Assembly: GCA_026686845.1 (NCBI GenBank)
Contig: JAIVEN010000010.1
Location: forward strand, 25,394,001-25,458,000
DNA: 64,000 nt
Source of the DNA: Adenanthera pavonina
Lineage: Eukaryota; Streptophyta; Magnoliopsida; Fabales; Fabaceae
Reading direction: 5' to 3'
Part shown: piece by piece, positions 46,808 to 57,944 of the stretch
Position numbering within the stretch: the stretch's first letter is position 1
Layout of the letters: the number at the start of each line of letters is the position of its first letter
The notes under the pieces: model-generated
The model's input: the letters and a program-made list of their open reading frames with translations, nothing else
Database searches by the model: none
Told to the model about the DNA's origin: nothing
Position numbers and translations under genes: made by a program

Positions 46808-49800
46808 TTGCAGGTCTGTCTCAAAGCTAAGAAGAGCAACAAATGCTATATGGACAGTGCCTGCTCAAGTCACATGACTGGTGATAAGGAGAAGTTCATC
46901 ACCCTTAGAGATAAGAAAGGAGGAAAGGTGACCTTTGGAGGTGATCAATATGGCAAAGTTGTTGGTATTGGCATTATGGGAAAAAATATGGAAACATCCA
47001 TTGAAGAGGTGCTGTTTGTGATTGGCCTCAACTACAATTTGTTGAGCTTGAGTCAGACCTGTGATAAAGGAAATTTGATGCTGTTTGACTCAAAGTATTG
47101 CCTGGTCATCAGAAAAAGTGATCACAAAGTAATCCTCAAAGCTCAAAGGGATGGTAACTATTATACTATTGATCTTGATGAACTTCCTTCCTTGGATTCT
47201 GTATGTTTAATTAGTCAAGATAATGATAGCTGGTTATGGCATAGGAGATTGGCTCATGTGAACATGAATCAACTGTCTAAGCTAGTTAAAAATGAGCTAG
47301 TAACTGGTCTGCCAAAAATATCTTTTGAAAAGGAAAAAGAATGTGATGCATGCTTAAGAGGAAAACAAACTAAATCATCTTTTAAATCTAAAAATGTAGT
47401 TACCACAACAAGACCACTTGAATTGCTGTATATGGACTTAATTGGACCATCTAGGGTGAAAAGTCTTCGTCGTAATCTATATGTGCTTGTAATTGTGAAT
47501 GATTACTCCAGATTCACTTGGACATTATTTCTATCCTCTAAAAGTGATACCTTTGATGCATTTGTAACCTTAGCTAAGAAAGTACAAAATGAGAAAAGTA
47601 TTTCTATTGTGTCTATCAGGTTAGACCATGGAGGAGAGTTTGAAAATGCATACTTTCTGGAGTACTGCAATGAGTATGGGATTGACCACAACTTCTCAAC
47701 TCCAAGGACCCCTCAACAAAATGGGGTAGTAGAAAGGAAAAACAGAACTATTGGAGAGATGGCCAGAGCTATGCTGAATGAGAAGGAACTATCTCAAGTG
47801 TTTTGGGCTGATGTAGTGAATACAGGAAGCTACATCATAAACAGAGCCTACATCAGACCAATCCTTGGTAAGACTCCATACGAGCTGTACAAGGAAAGAA
47901 AGCCAAATCTGTCCCATCTCCATGTGTTCGGATGCAAATGCTTCATTCACAACAATGGGAAAGAAAATCTGGGTAAGTTTGATGCTAAATCCGATGATAG
48001 TATATTTCTGGGCTATTCTAGTAGGAGTAAGGCATATAGAGCTTATAATAAAAGATCAAATGTGGTAGAAGAATCTGTGCATGTGGTTTTCATTAAAAAT
48101 GAAACTGTTTCAAAACATGTTACCAATGAGAATGATCTTGCTTTCAACTTTGAAAAACTAGGCATTTCTGATAAAAGTAAAACTGAACCTCCAAAGATAT
48201 CTGAATCTGTTAACACAGAGGAAGATGTCTAGGAGCAAGAGTTTGATGAAGAAAATAATGAAGAAACATCTCAAGAACTCCCTCGAGCTTGGAGATATCA
48301 AAGGAATCATCCTGTTGATCAAGTAATAGGGAATGTTCAAGAGAGAGTCAAAACCAGAGAACAGTTAAGGGATCAAATGCTCAACTGCACTTTCATTTCT
48401 CAAACTGAACCCAAATGTGCTGAAGAAGCCTTAACTGATGAATACTGGATTTTGGCTATGCAAGATGAATTAAATCAATTTGAAAGAAATTAAGTTTGGG
48501 ATTTAGTGCCCAGACCCAAAAATCATCCTGTTATTGGTACCAAATGGGTTTTCAGAAATAAACTTGATGAATCTGGAACAATAATCAGAAATAAAGCTAG
48601 ATTGGTTGCTAAAGGGTATAATCAGGAAGAATGTATTGATTTTGAAGAAACCTTTGCACCAGTAGCTAGATTAGAAGCTATAAGAATACTGCTAGCATAT
48701 GCATGCATGAAAAATATTTTACTATATCAAATGGATGTAAAGAGTGCATTTCTAAATGGATATATCATAGAAGAAGTTTATGTAGATCAACCTCCAAGTT
48801 TTGAGGATTCTACAAAACCAAACCATGTTTATAAACTGAAGAAAGCTCTTTATGGTTTAAAACAAGCCCCTAGAGCATGGTATGAGAGACTGAGCAATTT
48901 TTTAACTGAAAAGGGGTTCAATAGAGGCAAAGTTGACACAACTTTATTCACTAAGAAAGAAAATAAAGATTTACTAATTGTTCAAATCTATATTGGTGAT
49001 ATTATTTTCGGTGCTACTAATGAAACTCTTTGCAAGAAATTTTCTGAGTTAATGCAAGGAGAATTCGAGATGTCCATGATGGGTGAACTCAACTTCTTCC
49101 TTGGACTGCAAATCAGACAGCTTGATGATGGTATCTTTCTCAGTCAATCCAAGTATCTAAAGGAGCTGCTAAAGAAGTTTGGAATGGAGAATGCTAAGCC
49201 AATGGGAACACCTATGGCTACTGCAACCAAACTGGACTTGGATGAGAATGGAAAGATATATGACATTACTCAGTACAGAAGAATGATTGGATCCCTGCTG
49301 TACTTAACTGCCAGCAGACCTGACATTATGTTCATTGTCTGTATGTGTGCAAGGTTCCAATCATGCCCCAATGAAACCCATGCAACGGCTATGAAAAGAA
49401 TTTTCAGATATCTTATTAGAACATCACAGATGGGTCTTTGGTATCCAAAAAGCAATGGAGAAGATCTCAAAGGATACACTGATGCTGATTTTGCAGGATC
49501 CAAAACTGACAAAAAAAGCACAAGTGGAACTTGTTAGTTTCTTGGAGGATCCCTGGTTTCATGGTTCAGCAAAAAGCAAAACAGTGTGGCCCTATCCACT
49601 GCAGAAGCTGAGTATGTTGCAGCTAGAAGCTGTTGTGCCCAAGTCATTTGGATGAACTAGCAGCTTGAAGATCTTGAGGTTAAAATGAAAGAGATACCAA
49701 TCATGTGTGACAACCAAAGTACCATAAATATCACCAAGAATCTTGTCATGCATTCAAGGAGGAAACATATTAAAGTTAGGCACCACTTCATAAGGGATCA

Positions 49801-49939
49801 CGTTCTGAAAGGAGAAGTTAAGCTGGAGTACATCCCGACAGAGGATCAAGTTGCTGATATACTCACAAAGCCTCTATCAGAAGACAGGCATTGCAAAATA
49901 AGGAGGGAATTGGGTATGGTAAATCCCAGTGAACTGTAA
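46808..49939 (+). pseudogene. pol: Sirevirus pol: protease, integrase, RT, RNase H (element C)
   Basis: A single frame of about 1043 codons. The protease motif is MDSACSSHMTG (D at 46853). Integrase has the H-x4-H (WHRRLAH) and C-x2-C (CDAC) zinc site and the D, D, E residues in YMDLIG, LDHGGEF and VVERKN. RT has KARLVAKG, the AFLNG segment and YGLKQAP, but the catalytic motif reads YIGD (48989-49000) instead of YVDD, so a metal-binding Asp is Gly. RNase H has ADFAGSKT, TAEAEY and CDNQS. Four stops, at 48230, 48491, 49535 and 49658, are all changes of CAG or CAA. There are no frameshifts. It is recognisable throughout but inactive. Confidence 0.95.
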
Positions 49940-50921
49940 GTTATTCTCGTGCAATTTTGTTTTCAAAGGTTAAGTCTAACTTTGGCATCGGAGTATGTTT
50001 AATTTAAGTTGCAGGTGCTCCTCACAAGATTCAATGGCAATAAACTTAAAGATTGGAGCACACCAGAATGGAACAACCAGAAAGTAAAGTAAATGACAAA
50101 AATTCTAAGTTCTGGATCCATTCTGTAAGTTTTTAAAGATGACATTCGTATTTTAAATGTGTGTTGGACATATTTTGCTTCATAAACTGTGTTTTTGAAC
50201 TGGTCAACGTGGTCAACATTCGAATTTTAGTTGACCAACAGACGAACTTCGGACTGTTATGCCTTGGAACAGCTCTCGGTGATACCTCGAAATTCGTCTA
50301 TTGAATCCTGAAAGTTCGAATTTTCAAGATCAAAAATTTCAAAGTTTTGTTTGTCCATCACTGTTATACGAATTATCACTTCTTAACCTACGAATATTGG
50401 ACAACCTTTACAAAAGTTGAAAAATTCAAATTTTCAGTTCAAAATTCGTCTGTTGAATCATGTTCTTCATGTTGAATACTTGAAAGATGAAGTTCTGCAT
50501 GCTAAATTCGTCTATTGGTTGTTGTTTTGTTTGTTGCTTGCTGTTTTCTCTTCAACATTCGAACTTTGTTGAAACAAAATTCGTCTGTTGTGCTTGTTTT
50601 GCTTGTTCCAAGCCTCTGTCAGACAAACTTTCAGATGAAAATTCATCTGTCAGTAACCCTTGCTAAATGGTTTAACTTGTAACTGCTCGAAGTTCGAATT
50701 TTGACCCCTCAAAATTCGTCTGTCAGACGGTTACATACGTTAAAACCGACAGTTTTCTCTTGAACAGATGCAACCCTATTCTTAACTCCTCTGAGTCTGT
50801 TCCAATTCTCTCATCAAATCTCTTAAATTCTGACAAAAAACTGCCATTTCCCATTGATTAAACTTCCTTTCGCATCCTTTAAACCCATTCTAAGCCTCAT
50901 TCTGTAACATTCATCCGAAAA
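49940..50921 (+). other. Leader between pol and extra ORF (element C)
   Basis: Non-coding region with the LTR-type paired motifs, better preserved than in A and B: CAGACGAACTTC near 50239, AAATTCGTCTATTG near 50291, GTTCGAATTTTC near 50315, AAAATTCGTCTGTTG near 50440 and AAAATTCGTCTGTCAGACGG near 50710. Confidence 0.65.
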
Positions 50922-53117
50922 ATGGCAAGAGTCAAAAATCCTGAAGCTGGGAAAGCTGGAGCCCGACCAAAAAGGAATGTTAAATCACAATATGCCTGGA
51001 AGAAAGGAGAGAAATCAAAGAGAAAAGCCGAATCCAATAAGGCAACTCCCACCAAATGCCAAAAGACTGCATCCAAAGCAGATTCTCAGAAAACTGGACC
51101 CTCCTCATCGAAAAGTACAGAACCTTCGGTTCCAGTTCCTTTAGAAGCTGCTACTGTTGCTTCCACTCCATCCTTCAGTACTCAATCTGGAGAGTACGAG
51201 CTTACTACACTGCCACTCTGGAGCACTCCACAGATTCAAGAGGAATACTCCACCAAGTTTGCCAACAAGAAGGTAATCAAGCCACATTGTGTAAACTTGG
51301 AAGATTTCTTGGTCTCAAATAATTTTGATGCTGGTATATGGATGATGAGATACAAGAATCTGTTGGAAGTATTAGAGAGATATGATGATGAGGTGGTGAA
51401 GTCATGGTACGCCTCTTTAAAATACAACAGCAAGAAGAAGAAGTGGGCAGTCAATCTAAGGTCTATGACCATTTGGCTTACTGATGAGACATTCAATGAG
51501 GTGTTGGAAATCCTTGGGCAAGATAGACTCAAGATTGATATCAATACCTCTGGGTACACGGATGAGGCAAATTTGACTGATGAAGAAGGTGGTCCCTCTC
51601 TGAACTACAAGGAGAGTACTATTCTGAGCACATTGTTCAAAAGGAGGGAAAATTGGCCATCCATAAACCTGTTAAAGCCCACAGACCTCAGTGTTCAAGT
51701 GAGGATCCTGCACTACATAATGTCCAGGATTATATTCAACAAAGGAGGCAACTTCAACTTGATAACAAGGGCAGAGGCACATGTCATGGCTGCAATCATG
51801 CGTGGGAAACTGATTAATATGGGACACCTCATTCTCCAACACATGATCAAGGCTAGAGATTAGAGGAAGGATTCAACACTCCCCTATGCTGCTATCATCT
51901 CCAGAATTCTGCAGTATGCCAAAATTCAGCATATTGAGAAAGGAAAGGGCAAGCCCACTGAAATATTCAAGGAGGAAGAATTGCAGAGGATGGGCATTGA
52001 AAGAGATAAAGGAAGATGGGTTGGAAAGGGAGCAGGGAGATCTGAAGATCTGTTCTTTGTTGCTAATTCCTCCCTACAACAAGAAGGCACCTCTGAGGCT
52101 TCTAGCAGATCTGTACCTCAGCCTTCTCAGCCAATTCCATCTCCCTCCAGGCCTACTCACCCTCCTTCCACTCTTCCTCATGGGCCAAGCCAACCAAGAT
52201 CACTGAGTTGTATGACAGCCTGTCTACACTCATTCTCAGCATCAGAGATGACCAAAATGCCAAATTTGCTCATCTGCAAGATCAGATCCATCAGTTGGCT
52301 GTGAACATGAAGGTGGTGGCTAATGCTTATGAAGAGATCAGAAGTGCAATCCCCGCCACTTCAGCTCTACCTCAGCCAGGGTCATCTGTGCCTGTCCAAT
52401 CTCCAACTCCTGAGCCTCCAAGCCCCTTCGAGATTGCCTCCTCTGACCATGATGGTAATATAGATGGTGCTGGTGCAATGAGGACGCCTAATCCTGGTCT
52501 ACCCTTGGACTATGGATTGGAAGAAGAAGGACTTCAAGAAACAAGCCCTCATGAGCCTATGCAAGAAGATGCTCAGGATTCAATTCTGTCCATTCAAGAA
52601 TCAAAGCAAATTGAAAGACTGGTTACAGCCATTTCAACCTCTTCTAAGCAGGAAAGTGTAGGCAATGAAGAGAGGAGCATTGTGCCTGTTGTTGATTATG
52701 AGGCTATTGCTCACAATGCTCTCCTGCAAGCTCAAAGAAGGAGGCTTGAGGAAATGTTTCATCCTGATGAACCAGCTCCTCCTTCTCTTGCTGCCTATGG
52801 GCTTTCAGAGGAACATAGGGCTCAACTGGCTCTTTTCTAGGAAGGAAATGCAAGAACTACTTGAGATTTTTGATGATGAAGAACCTAGCCCTGAGCCTGC
52901 TAAGCCTCCTACACCAGTACAGCTAGAAATACCCTTTACTCCTGTGCCACTTCGTGCTATTCCTGTTTCTCAGATCCCTCCTCCGGGTGATTTTATTAGC
53001 CTTCCTGATGATGCCAAAAAGGGGGAGAAGACTAGGCAAAATGGAAAGTCTGCTGCTGCTGAGCAATCTGGGAAAGGAAAAACATACAGTAAGAAGACCA
53101 AGCCCAAGAAGAAATGA
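50922..53117 (+). pseudogene. Extra Sirevirus ORF (ORF3), best copy (element C)
   Basis: About 731 codons. ATG at 50922. Residues 1-85 are rich in Lys, Ser and Thr (KKGEKSKRKAE). The core from about residue 95 to 390 contains PHCVNLEDFL, ERYDDEVVKSWYASL, a VNLRSMTIWLTDETFNEVL segment and GRWVGKGAGRSEDLFFV. Then come a Pro/Ser linker, a repeated Glu/Pro-rich part, and KKGEKTRQNGKS...KKTKPKKK at the end. Defects are one TAG (51861-51863), a one-base loss near 52180 and a one-base gain near 52836 that restores the frame. The core looks like the plant Transposase_32-like domain. No membrane segment is evident, and basic ends suggest nucleic-acid binding or nuclear location (inference). Confidence 0.88.
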
Positions 53118-53421
53118 TTGAAGATTTGCTTAGAAATTAGGCTTTAGTCCTCTTGTAGTGTTTTGTGTTTCTGTTGCTGTTTTGAATGTTTGAATATTGG
53201 AACTTTGTCTATTTTAGTTTTTGTATAGCAACTCTTGATTAAATGAATGGATTGTTTGTTGCAATGTTTTGTACATATTACTCTTTGAATATCTTCACTT
53301 GATCTACTGTGCATGATGTTTTTTGAAAAAAAATGCATATGTTGAGGGGGAGCTTATTAAAGCAAATCCAAATACTAATCCAGTTTGTGAGTTGTTTTGT
53401 CATCATCAAAAAGGGGGAGAA
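53118..53421 (+). other. 3' non-coding region with polypurine tracts (C)
   Basis: Internal tract GAGGGGGAGC at 53344-53353, and terminal tract AAAAAGGGGGAGAA at 53408-53421 abutting the LTR. Confidence 0.85.
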
Positions 53422-55283
53422 TGTTGAATCAAGAGTTTTGATGATTCCAAACCAACATCCAAGAGCTTGGATTGAATATATCAAAGGAGATCAAAGTGTT
53501 TCAAGTGAGGATTTTCTGAGTAATAGCTGCTAGATCTTATGTAGGACCTTTTGTTATGTTTAAATGAGGGTAAAAGATTTTGATTTTGAGAAAAGATGTT
53601 TTTAAACCTTGATTTTATGATAAATCTTGACTTATTTGAAAAATACCCATAAACAGACTAAGTTTGAAAGTTTAAACTGAACTGTCATTTGGAAATTCGA
53701 ACTTTGCCTTTGGAAATTCAAATTTCGAGTTAAAACTGAATAAATCTGAAAAGATGTCTCTCTGTCAGATGAATTTTGGTTTTCCAAAATTCAAATTTTC
53801 ATCCAAGTCTGAAAGAAGCCTTTTTGCGACAGACGAACTTCACATCTTCAAAATTCAAATTTCAGATAAAATGCAGTTTGTGAAAACCAAAGAAATTCGT
53901 CTGAAAGAATGTTGAAGTTTATCTGAAATCAAGAAGAAATTGAGTTTGAAAAACACTTTCTGACAGACGAACTTTGCCTTTCTAACATTCAAATTTTCAT
54001 ATGTCTGAAAGAAGCTTCTTTGTAATAGACGAACTTCAAGTCTTCAAAATTCGAATTTCAGATAAAATACAATTTGTGAAAACTAAAGAAATTAGTCTGA
54101 AACAATGTTAAAGTTCATCTGAAAGCAAGATTATATTAAGTTTCAAAATTACTCTCTGACAGACAAACTTTGAACATTAAAATTTGAATTTTCAGAAGCA
54201 ATATTTTTTTTTGAGACTGTTGAAATGAAACATTGACATACGAATGACAAAGTCCTCTAACATTCGAATATTGAAGTTAGTCTGAAAAGAGTCACTCGGA
54301 CAGACGAACTTCACTCTTTCAAAATTCGAATTTCAAAGAAAGTGAACTACTGTGCCTTTTGAACGTACTAGGAATAGACGAATTTTGGGTTTCCAAAATT
54401 CGAATTTCGAAGGCACTATAGAAAATTGAAAATACTGTTCACACTTAACAGAAAAACTTTCTTCTTGAAAATTCGTATGTCACATTGTGAAAATATTTTG
54501 TAAGTTTCAAAATTTGAATTTCACTTCATGAACAGACGAACTTCGTGCTGTAACGTTGGAAGCTTTAACCTTCGGTTCTTTCGAAATTCGTCTGTTGACC
54601 AACCAAAATTCGAATTTCAGTAAGTCAGAAGCATTAAATGCGGTTGGTTAACAGATAGTTTTTCAGAGTAACCGTTGGATAACTTCCCCAACGGATAGAT
54701 TTTGTCTCTAACGGACATTTGAGACCTAAATCTATAAATATAACATCATTTGAAGTTATGGGTAACAAATCAAACTTGTATATACCGAATTTCTGCCAAA
54801 TCTTCTTCTCAAATGCTTTTATCCTCTCAACTTCAATATTTGTACTTTAACCTTCATATCTACTCTATTCAAGAGAGTTATATCTTTGTAAACAATCTAT
54901 TCTTCATCTGGAAGATAGATTTACTTGTGAGGGGAAATCACAAGGGGATTGGGTAGTACATTGTAGAAGTGCTTAAAGAGATTGAGAAAGCTCCAGAAAC
55001 AGACCATACTCGTTGTACTGTGGCATTAGCAAGAAGCCCGTTGAATTCTTGCTATATAGTGGAAAAATCTCAAGAGTTGTCTTGGGGATTGGACGTAGGT
55101 CAAGTGGATAGACCGAACCAGGATAAATTACTGAGTCTTCTTCTCTTCATCTTTACTTTTCAGCTTGATCTGTTTTGCACGTTGCTTCCCTTATACTGTG
55201 CTATCTTCACCCATTTCACTTTGTGCAGAAAAATTTCAATCTTCCCAATTCACCCCCCTCTTGGGAAGTTAGCCTTGTTAACA
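53422..55283 (+). mobile_element. 3' LTR of Sirevirus C
   Basis: This 1862-bp LTR starts TGTTGAATCAAG and ends AGCCTTGTTAACA. It is closest by eye to the solo LTR at 39480-41335. TATA box at 54733-54740. It contains a perfect hairpin CGAATTTTGG-GTTT-CCAAAATTCG at 54379-54402. Confidence 0.92.
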
Positions 55284-55407
55284 GTTTTAAGGTTGTTTCT
55301 ACTGTGTTGGAGCATTGGAGAGTTGTTTTGAGGTGTCAGGGTTGTGTGTGGTTGAATTTTGAAGATTCTAGTTAAGTTCATGAGGTGTAAGGAGGGAGTG
55401 TGTTACA
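55284..55407 (+). mobile_element. 3' end fragment of a plus-strand gypsy LTR
   Basis: The 120 bp ending GTGTGTTACA resemble the last part of the solo LTR at 9986-12331 (TTGTTTT, then TTGTGT(G/T)TGGTTG, then an end in TTACA). It is in the opposite orientation to the gypsy LTR on both sides of element C. It is probably the target into which Sirevirus C inserted, mostly removed by the later deletion. Confidence 0.5.
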
Positions 55408-57727
55408 CTTATCATAGCTTGGGCCTAATCATGATGATTATTTGGAAGGGTGAGATTCAAAGAATCTCAGTAGTTATATCCAATCATGCATTCACATCAT
55501 CATATCATTTCATAAAATTGTCAATGAAAATCATAACTTCATATTATGCCATACAATTTCATAAAAATTTTGGCATGGTAACACTTTGTAAAATGGACAT
55601 TCTAGGGTCATAAAACCCTTCAAACATTTAGCCAACAATGAGAATACATCATAAAGCATTCAAACAATTATATGGTATAGTCATATTATCATGGAAACAA
55701 AGTATGACAACATTAAACATTACAAGGAAAATAACTTCCTTCTTACTTTCCAATGATCTCCAAACTTTGTGGACACTTCCATTGATCTTAAAATACTTCT
55801 TGAAACCCTATAACATCATGAAATAATACCATGAGTCACTGATTCATTAACCTCAATCATAAAGTGGCATACTTGATCTAAAAATTTCATTTTGTTTTCC
55901 CTTGAACTTTTCTTGTACAACATATTTGTATCTACCTATTTTAGACCCAAGGAATCCATTTTTGGGGTCAAAATCATGAAATTCCCTTTCCTTTTCAAAC
56001 CCTAAATAAGCAGAAATTTTCAGAAAAATGTAGAAAAATATCTACCCAATTAATTTGTAATCTAATGGCATAATCTTGTTGCTTAAGACATATACATCCT
56101 TTTTTCAGTTTGATTTTTCCATGGCTTCACTTTCTCTCTCCTTTCTCTCTCTAGGAAGAAATTTTTAGAGGTAAAACAAAGAGAAATGCTCCATGAAGCT
56201 TCACAAAACTTAGACATAACCAAGATAGTAACCAAATAAGCTTACCTTGGAAGTTTGGAACCAAGCAAAGTCCTATAGCCTTCTCTTTTCTCTTTCTCTT
56301 TTCCACATTTTCTCTCCCTCTTCTTCCACTGGTTCAAATGTGTTTAAGGCTGAGGAAGATGGGTTTAGTGGTTGACTTGGAGTGGTTAAGTGATTTAAGG
56401 CATAAACCAACCTTAGTTACTTTAATTTTTAACTTGAGTTACTTTCATTTTAATAAAGCTTTTCAAAAATTCCCTCTGCATCCCACTCAGCATTTCAGAC
56501 TTGATTCACTCTCTTTTCAGCCAAAAGTTGCTTCATGAAGTTTAATGGACCAAAATACCCTTTACCGATTAAATTTACCTGTACCGATTAAGTATTTTTG
56601 TCAAATTTGTCATTAAATTGGTACAAGATTATTCAATAATTACTTTTGGTCCAAAATCATTATATAGACCCAAAATATATTTTATTAAGGTCTAATTATT
56701 GTCTTTGGAATAATACTGTATTTTTCTGCGGTCTAAATGACCTTTATCAAGTAAAATATTAATATTAAACCCTAATTGCCCAATAAGTATTATTTTGATC
56801 TCATTAAATTCCATACTATATACCATTGGGCTTAACTCCTTGAGAGCTTCATTTTGACTATAATTTTCATATTTTAAAAAATACCCTTGACTCGGGCTAA
56901 GTTATAATTTTTAAACCTTTCGGGTCAATAGGTGTAATTTTCCCCAAGCTTCTTCACATTCCCTCTCCACGTGAAATTCTCCTTTCAGGGACTAATTTGA
57001 AATCATTCTTAATCCTTGAGGCCACAATACAATTTTCTTATTTTTCCGTTTAACCAGCAAAAATAACATCTTTATCCTTCTTTACTTAACAGTGTCTCAC
57101 TGTTTTTTCCAATTTTTTTTACATTTTACGATATCAACTTTTTCATTTTTGGACTTTAAATGCATTATTTACATTTTGCTTCTAATTTGGGAAATAACCA
57201 TTTTTCCTTTGTGTCGAGTCAAAAAATAATTATCCATTCTTTCAGGTACTTTCTTGTCATTGCGCCCAAAGTCCAATTTTTTATTATTTCCTTTCACTAT
57301 TCACATTAACTTTTAAATCGGTCTATCTCTCAACTTGGCCCTCCTGAGTACGTAATACTTATACCATTGCACTCAGTTTAGAGCGCGCTTTCATTCAAGT
57401 GGTATATTACATATTTTACGGGGTAAGTTCTGGAATTAATTTCTAATAAAAATTTTATAGAAAATTAATTCCAATTAAGAACTGAACCTAACTTCTTCAG
57501 AAAATTAGATGGGAAATTAATTCCTTCTAAAACCCAATTTTATATAACATTTTCGTCTCACTTCATTTCTCATCTTTTATTCATTTTATAACATCTCTTA
57601 AAAATGAGGATATTACATCATCCACTACTCGAGACATGTCTCCCATCAAAGTCTTCCAACTGTAATATTCAAAGAAAGAGCTGGAGTTCTCTCTCTCCTT
57701 GATGATATAAATTAACGCAAGATTGAT

Positions 57728-57757
57728 TGAAAGCAAACACACACACACACAAAAACA
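57728..57757 (+). repeat. AC microsatellite upstream of PRA1-like start
   Basis: A short ACACAC run in the presumed 5' untranslated region, about 25 bp after GATATAAATTAACG at 57705-57718, which could be a TATA-like element. Confidence 0.4.
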
Positions 57758-57827
57758 CATTTAACAGTCTATTTCTTTACGACTTTTCCTTTCAAGATTA
57801 TCCCAAAGTTCTATCAAATCATTCATC

Positions 57828-57944
57828 ATGGCAAGTTTTGGAACAACCTAGAGAATTCTCCCCTCATCAACACCTTCTTCATCCACTGATGAGCCATATA
57901 AACCAAAAACACCTCACCAAAAGCAGTTCAATCTAGAATTTTGG
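57828..57944 (+). pseudogene. Putative 5' coding part of a PRA1-like gene
   Basis: ATG 57828 opens a frame starting MASFGTT. TAG follows at 57849-57851, where CAG would continue the frame. The frame then stays open, rich in Ser and Pro, until the MITE begins at about 57945. A short N-terminus of this kind, with Met, Gly-Thr and a Ser/Pro-rich stretch, is typical of plant PRA1 family proteins, and PRA1 C-terminal sequence lies on the far side of the MITE in the same orientation. The link is by position and general resemblance only. Transcription of this copy is not shown. Confidence 0.45.

Larger units (their letters stand above)
46580..55283 (+). mobile_element. 5'-truncated Sirevirus C
   Basis: The element runs from the zinc-knuckle end of gag through complete protease, integrase, RT and RNase H, a leader, the extra ORF, polypurine tracts and the 3' LTR (53422-55283). 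The 5' LTR and most of gag are missing. It is the best-preserved internal region in the window and the reference for the deletions in elements A and B. The left edge is a deletion joint with the gypsy LTR, not an insertion site. After the 3' LTR the first five bases are GTTTT, with no partner visible. Confidence 0.9.
45499..57617 (-). mobile_element. Gypsy-type solo LTR split by a Sirevirus, TSD TCATC
   Basis: The two parts are 45499-about 46580 and 55408-57617, about 3.3 kb in all. The left edge TATAACACCC is a TGTAACACCC with G to A, and the right edge is GAGGATATTACA. TCATC at 45494-45498 and 57618-57622 is a perfect 5-bp duplication. The right part opens with the family segment GGTGAGATTCAAAGAATCTCAGTAG (around 55450). 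In other copies this lies about 0.9-1.1 kb from the LTR end, matching the length of the left part. No gene was seen in it. Confidence 0.78.

Noticed and set aside
46808..48232. Independent protease-integrase gene starting at 46808
   Set aside because: The codon at 46808 is TTG, and the sequence is the continuation of gag-pol. It is part of one broken polyprotein.
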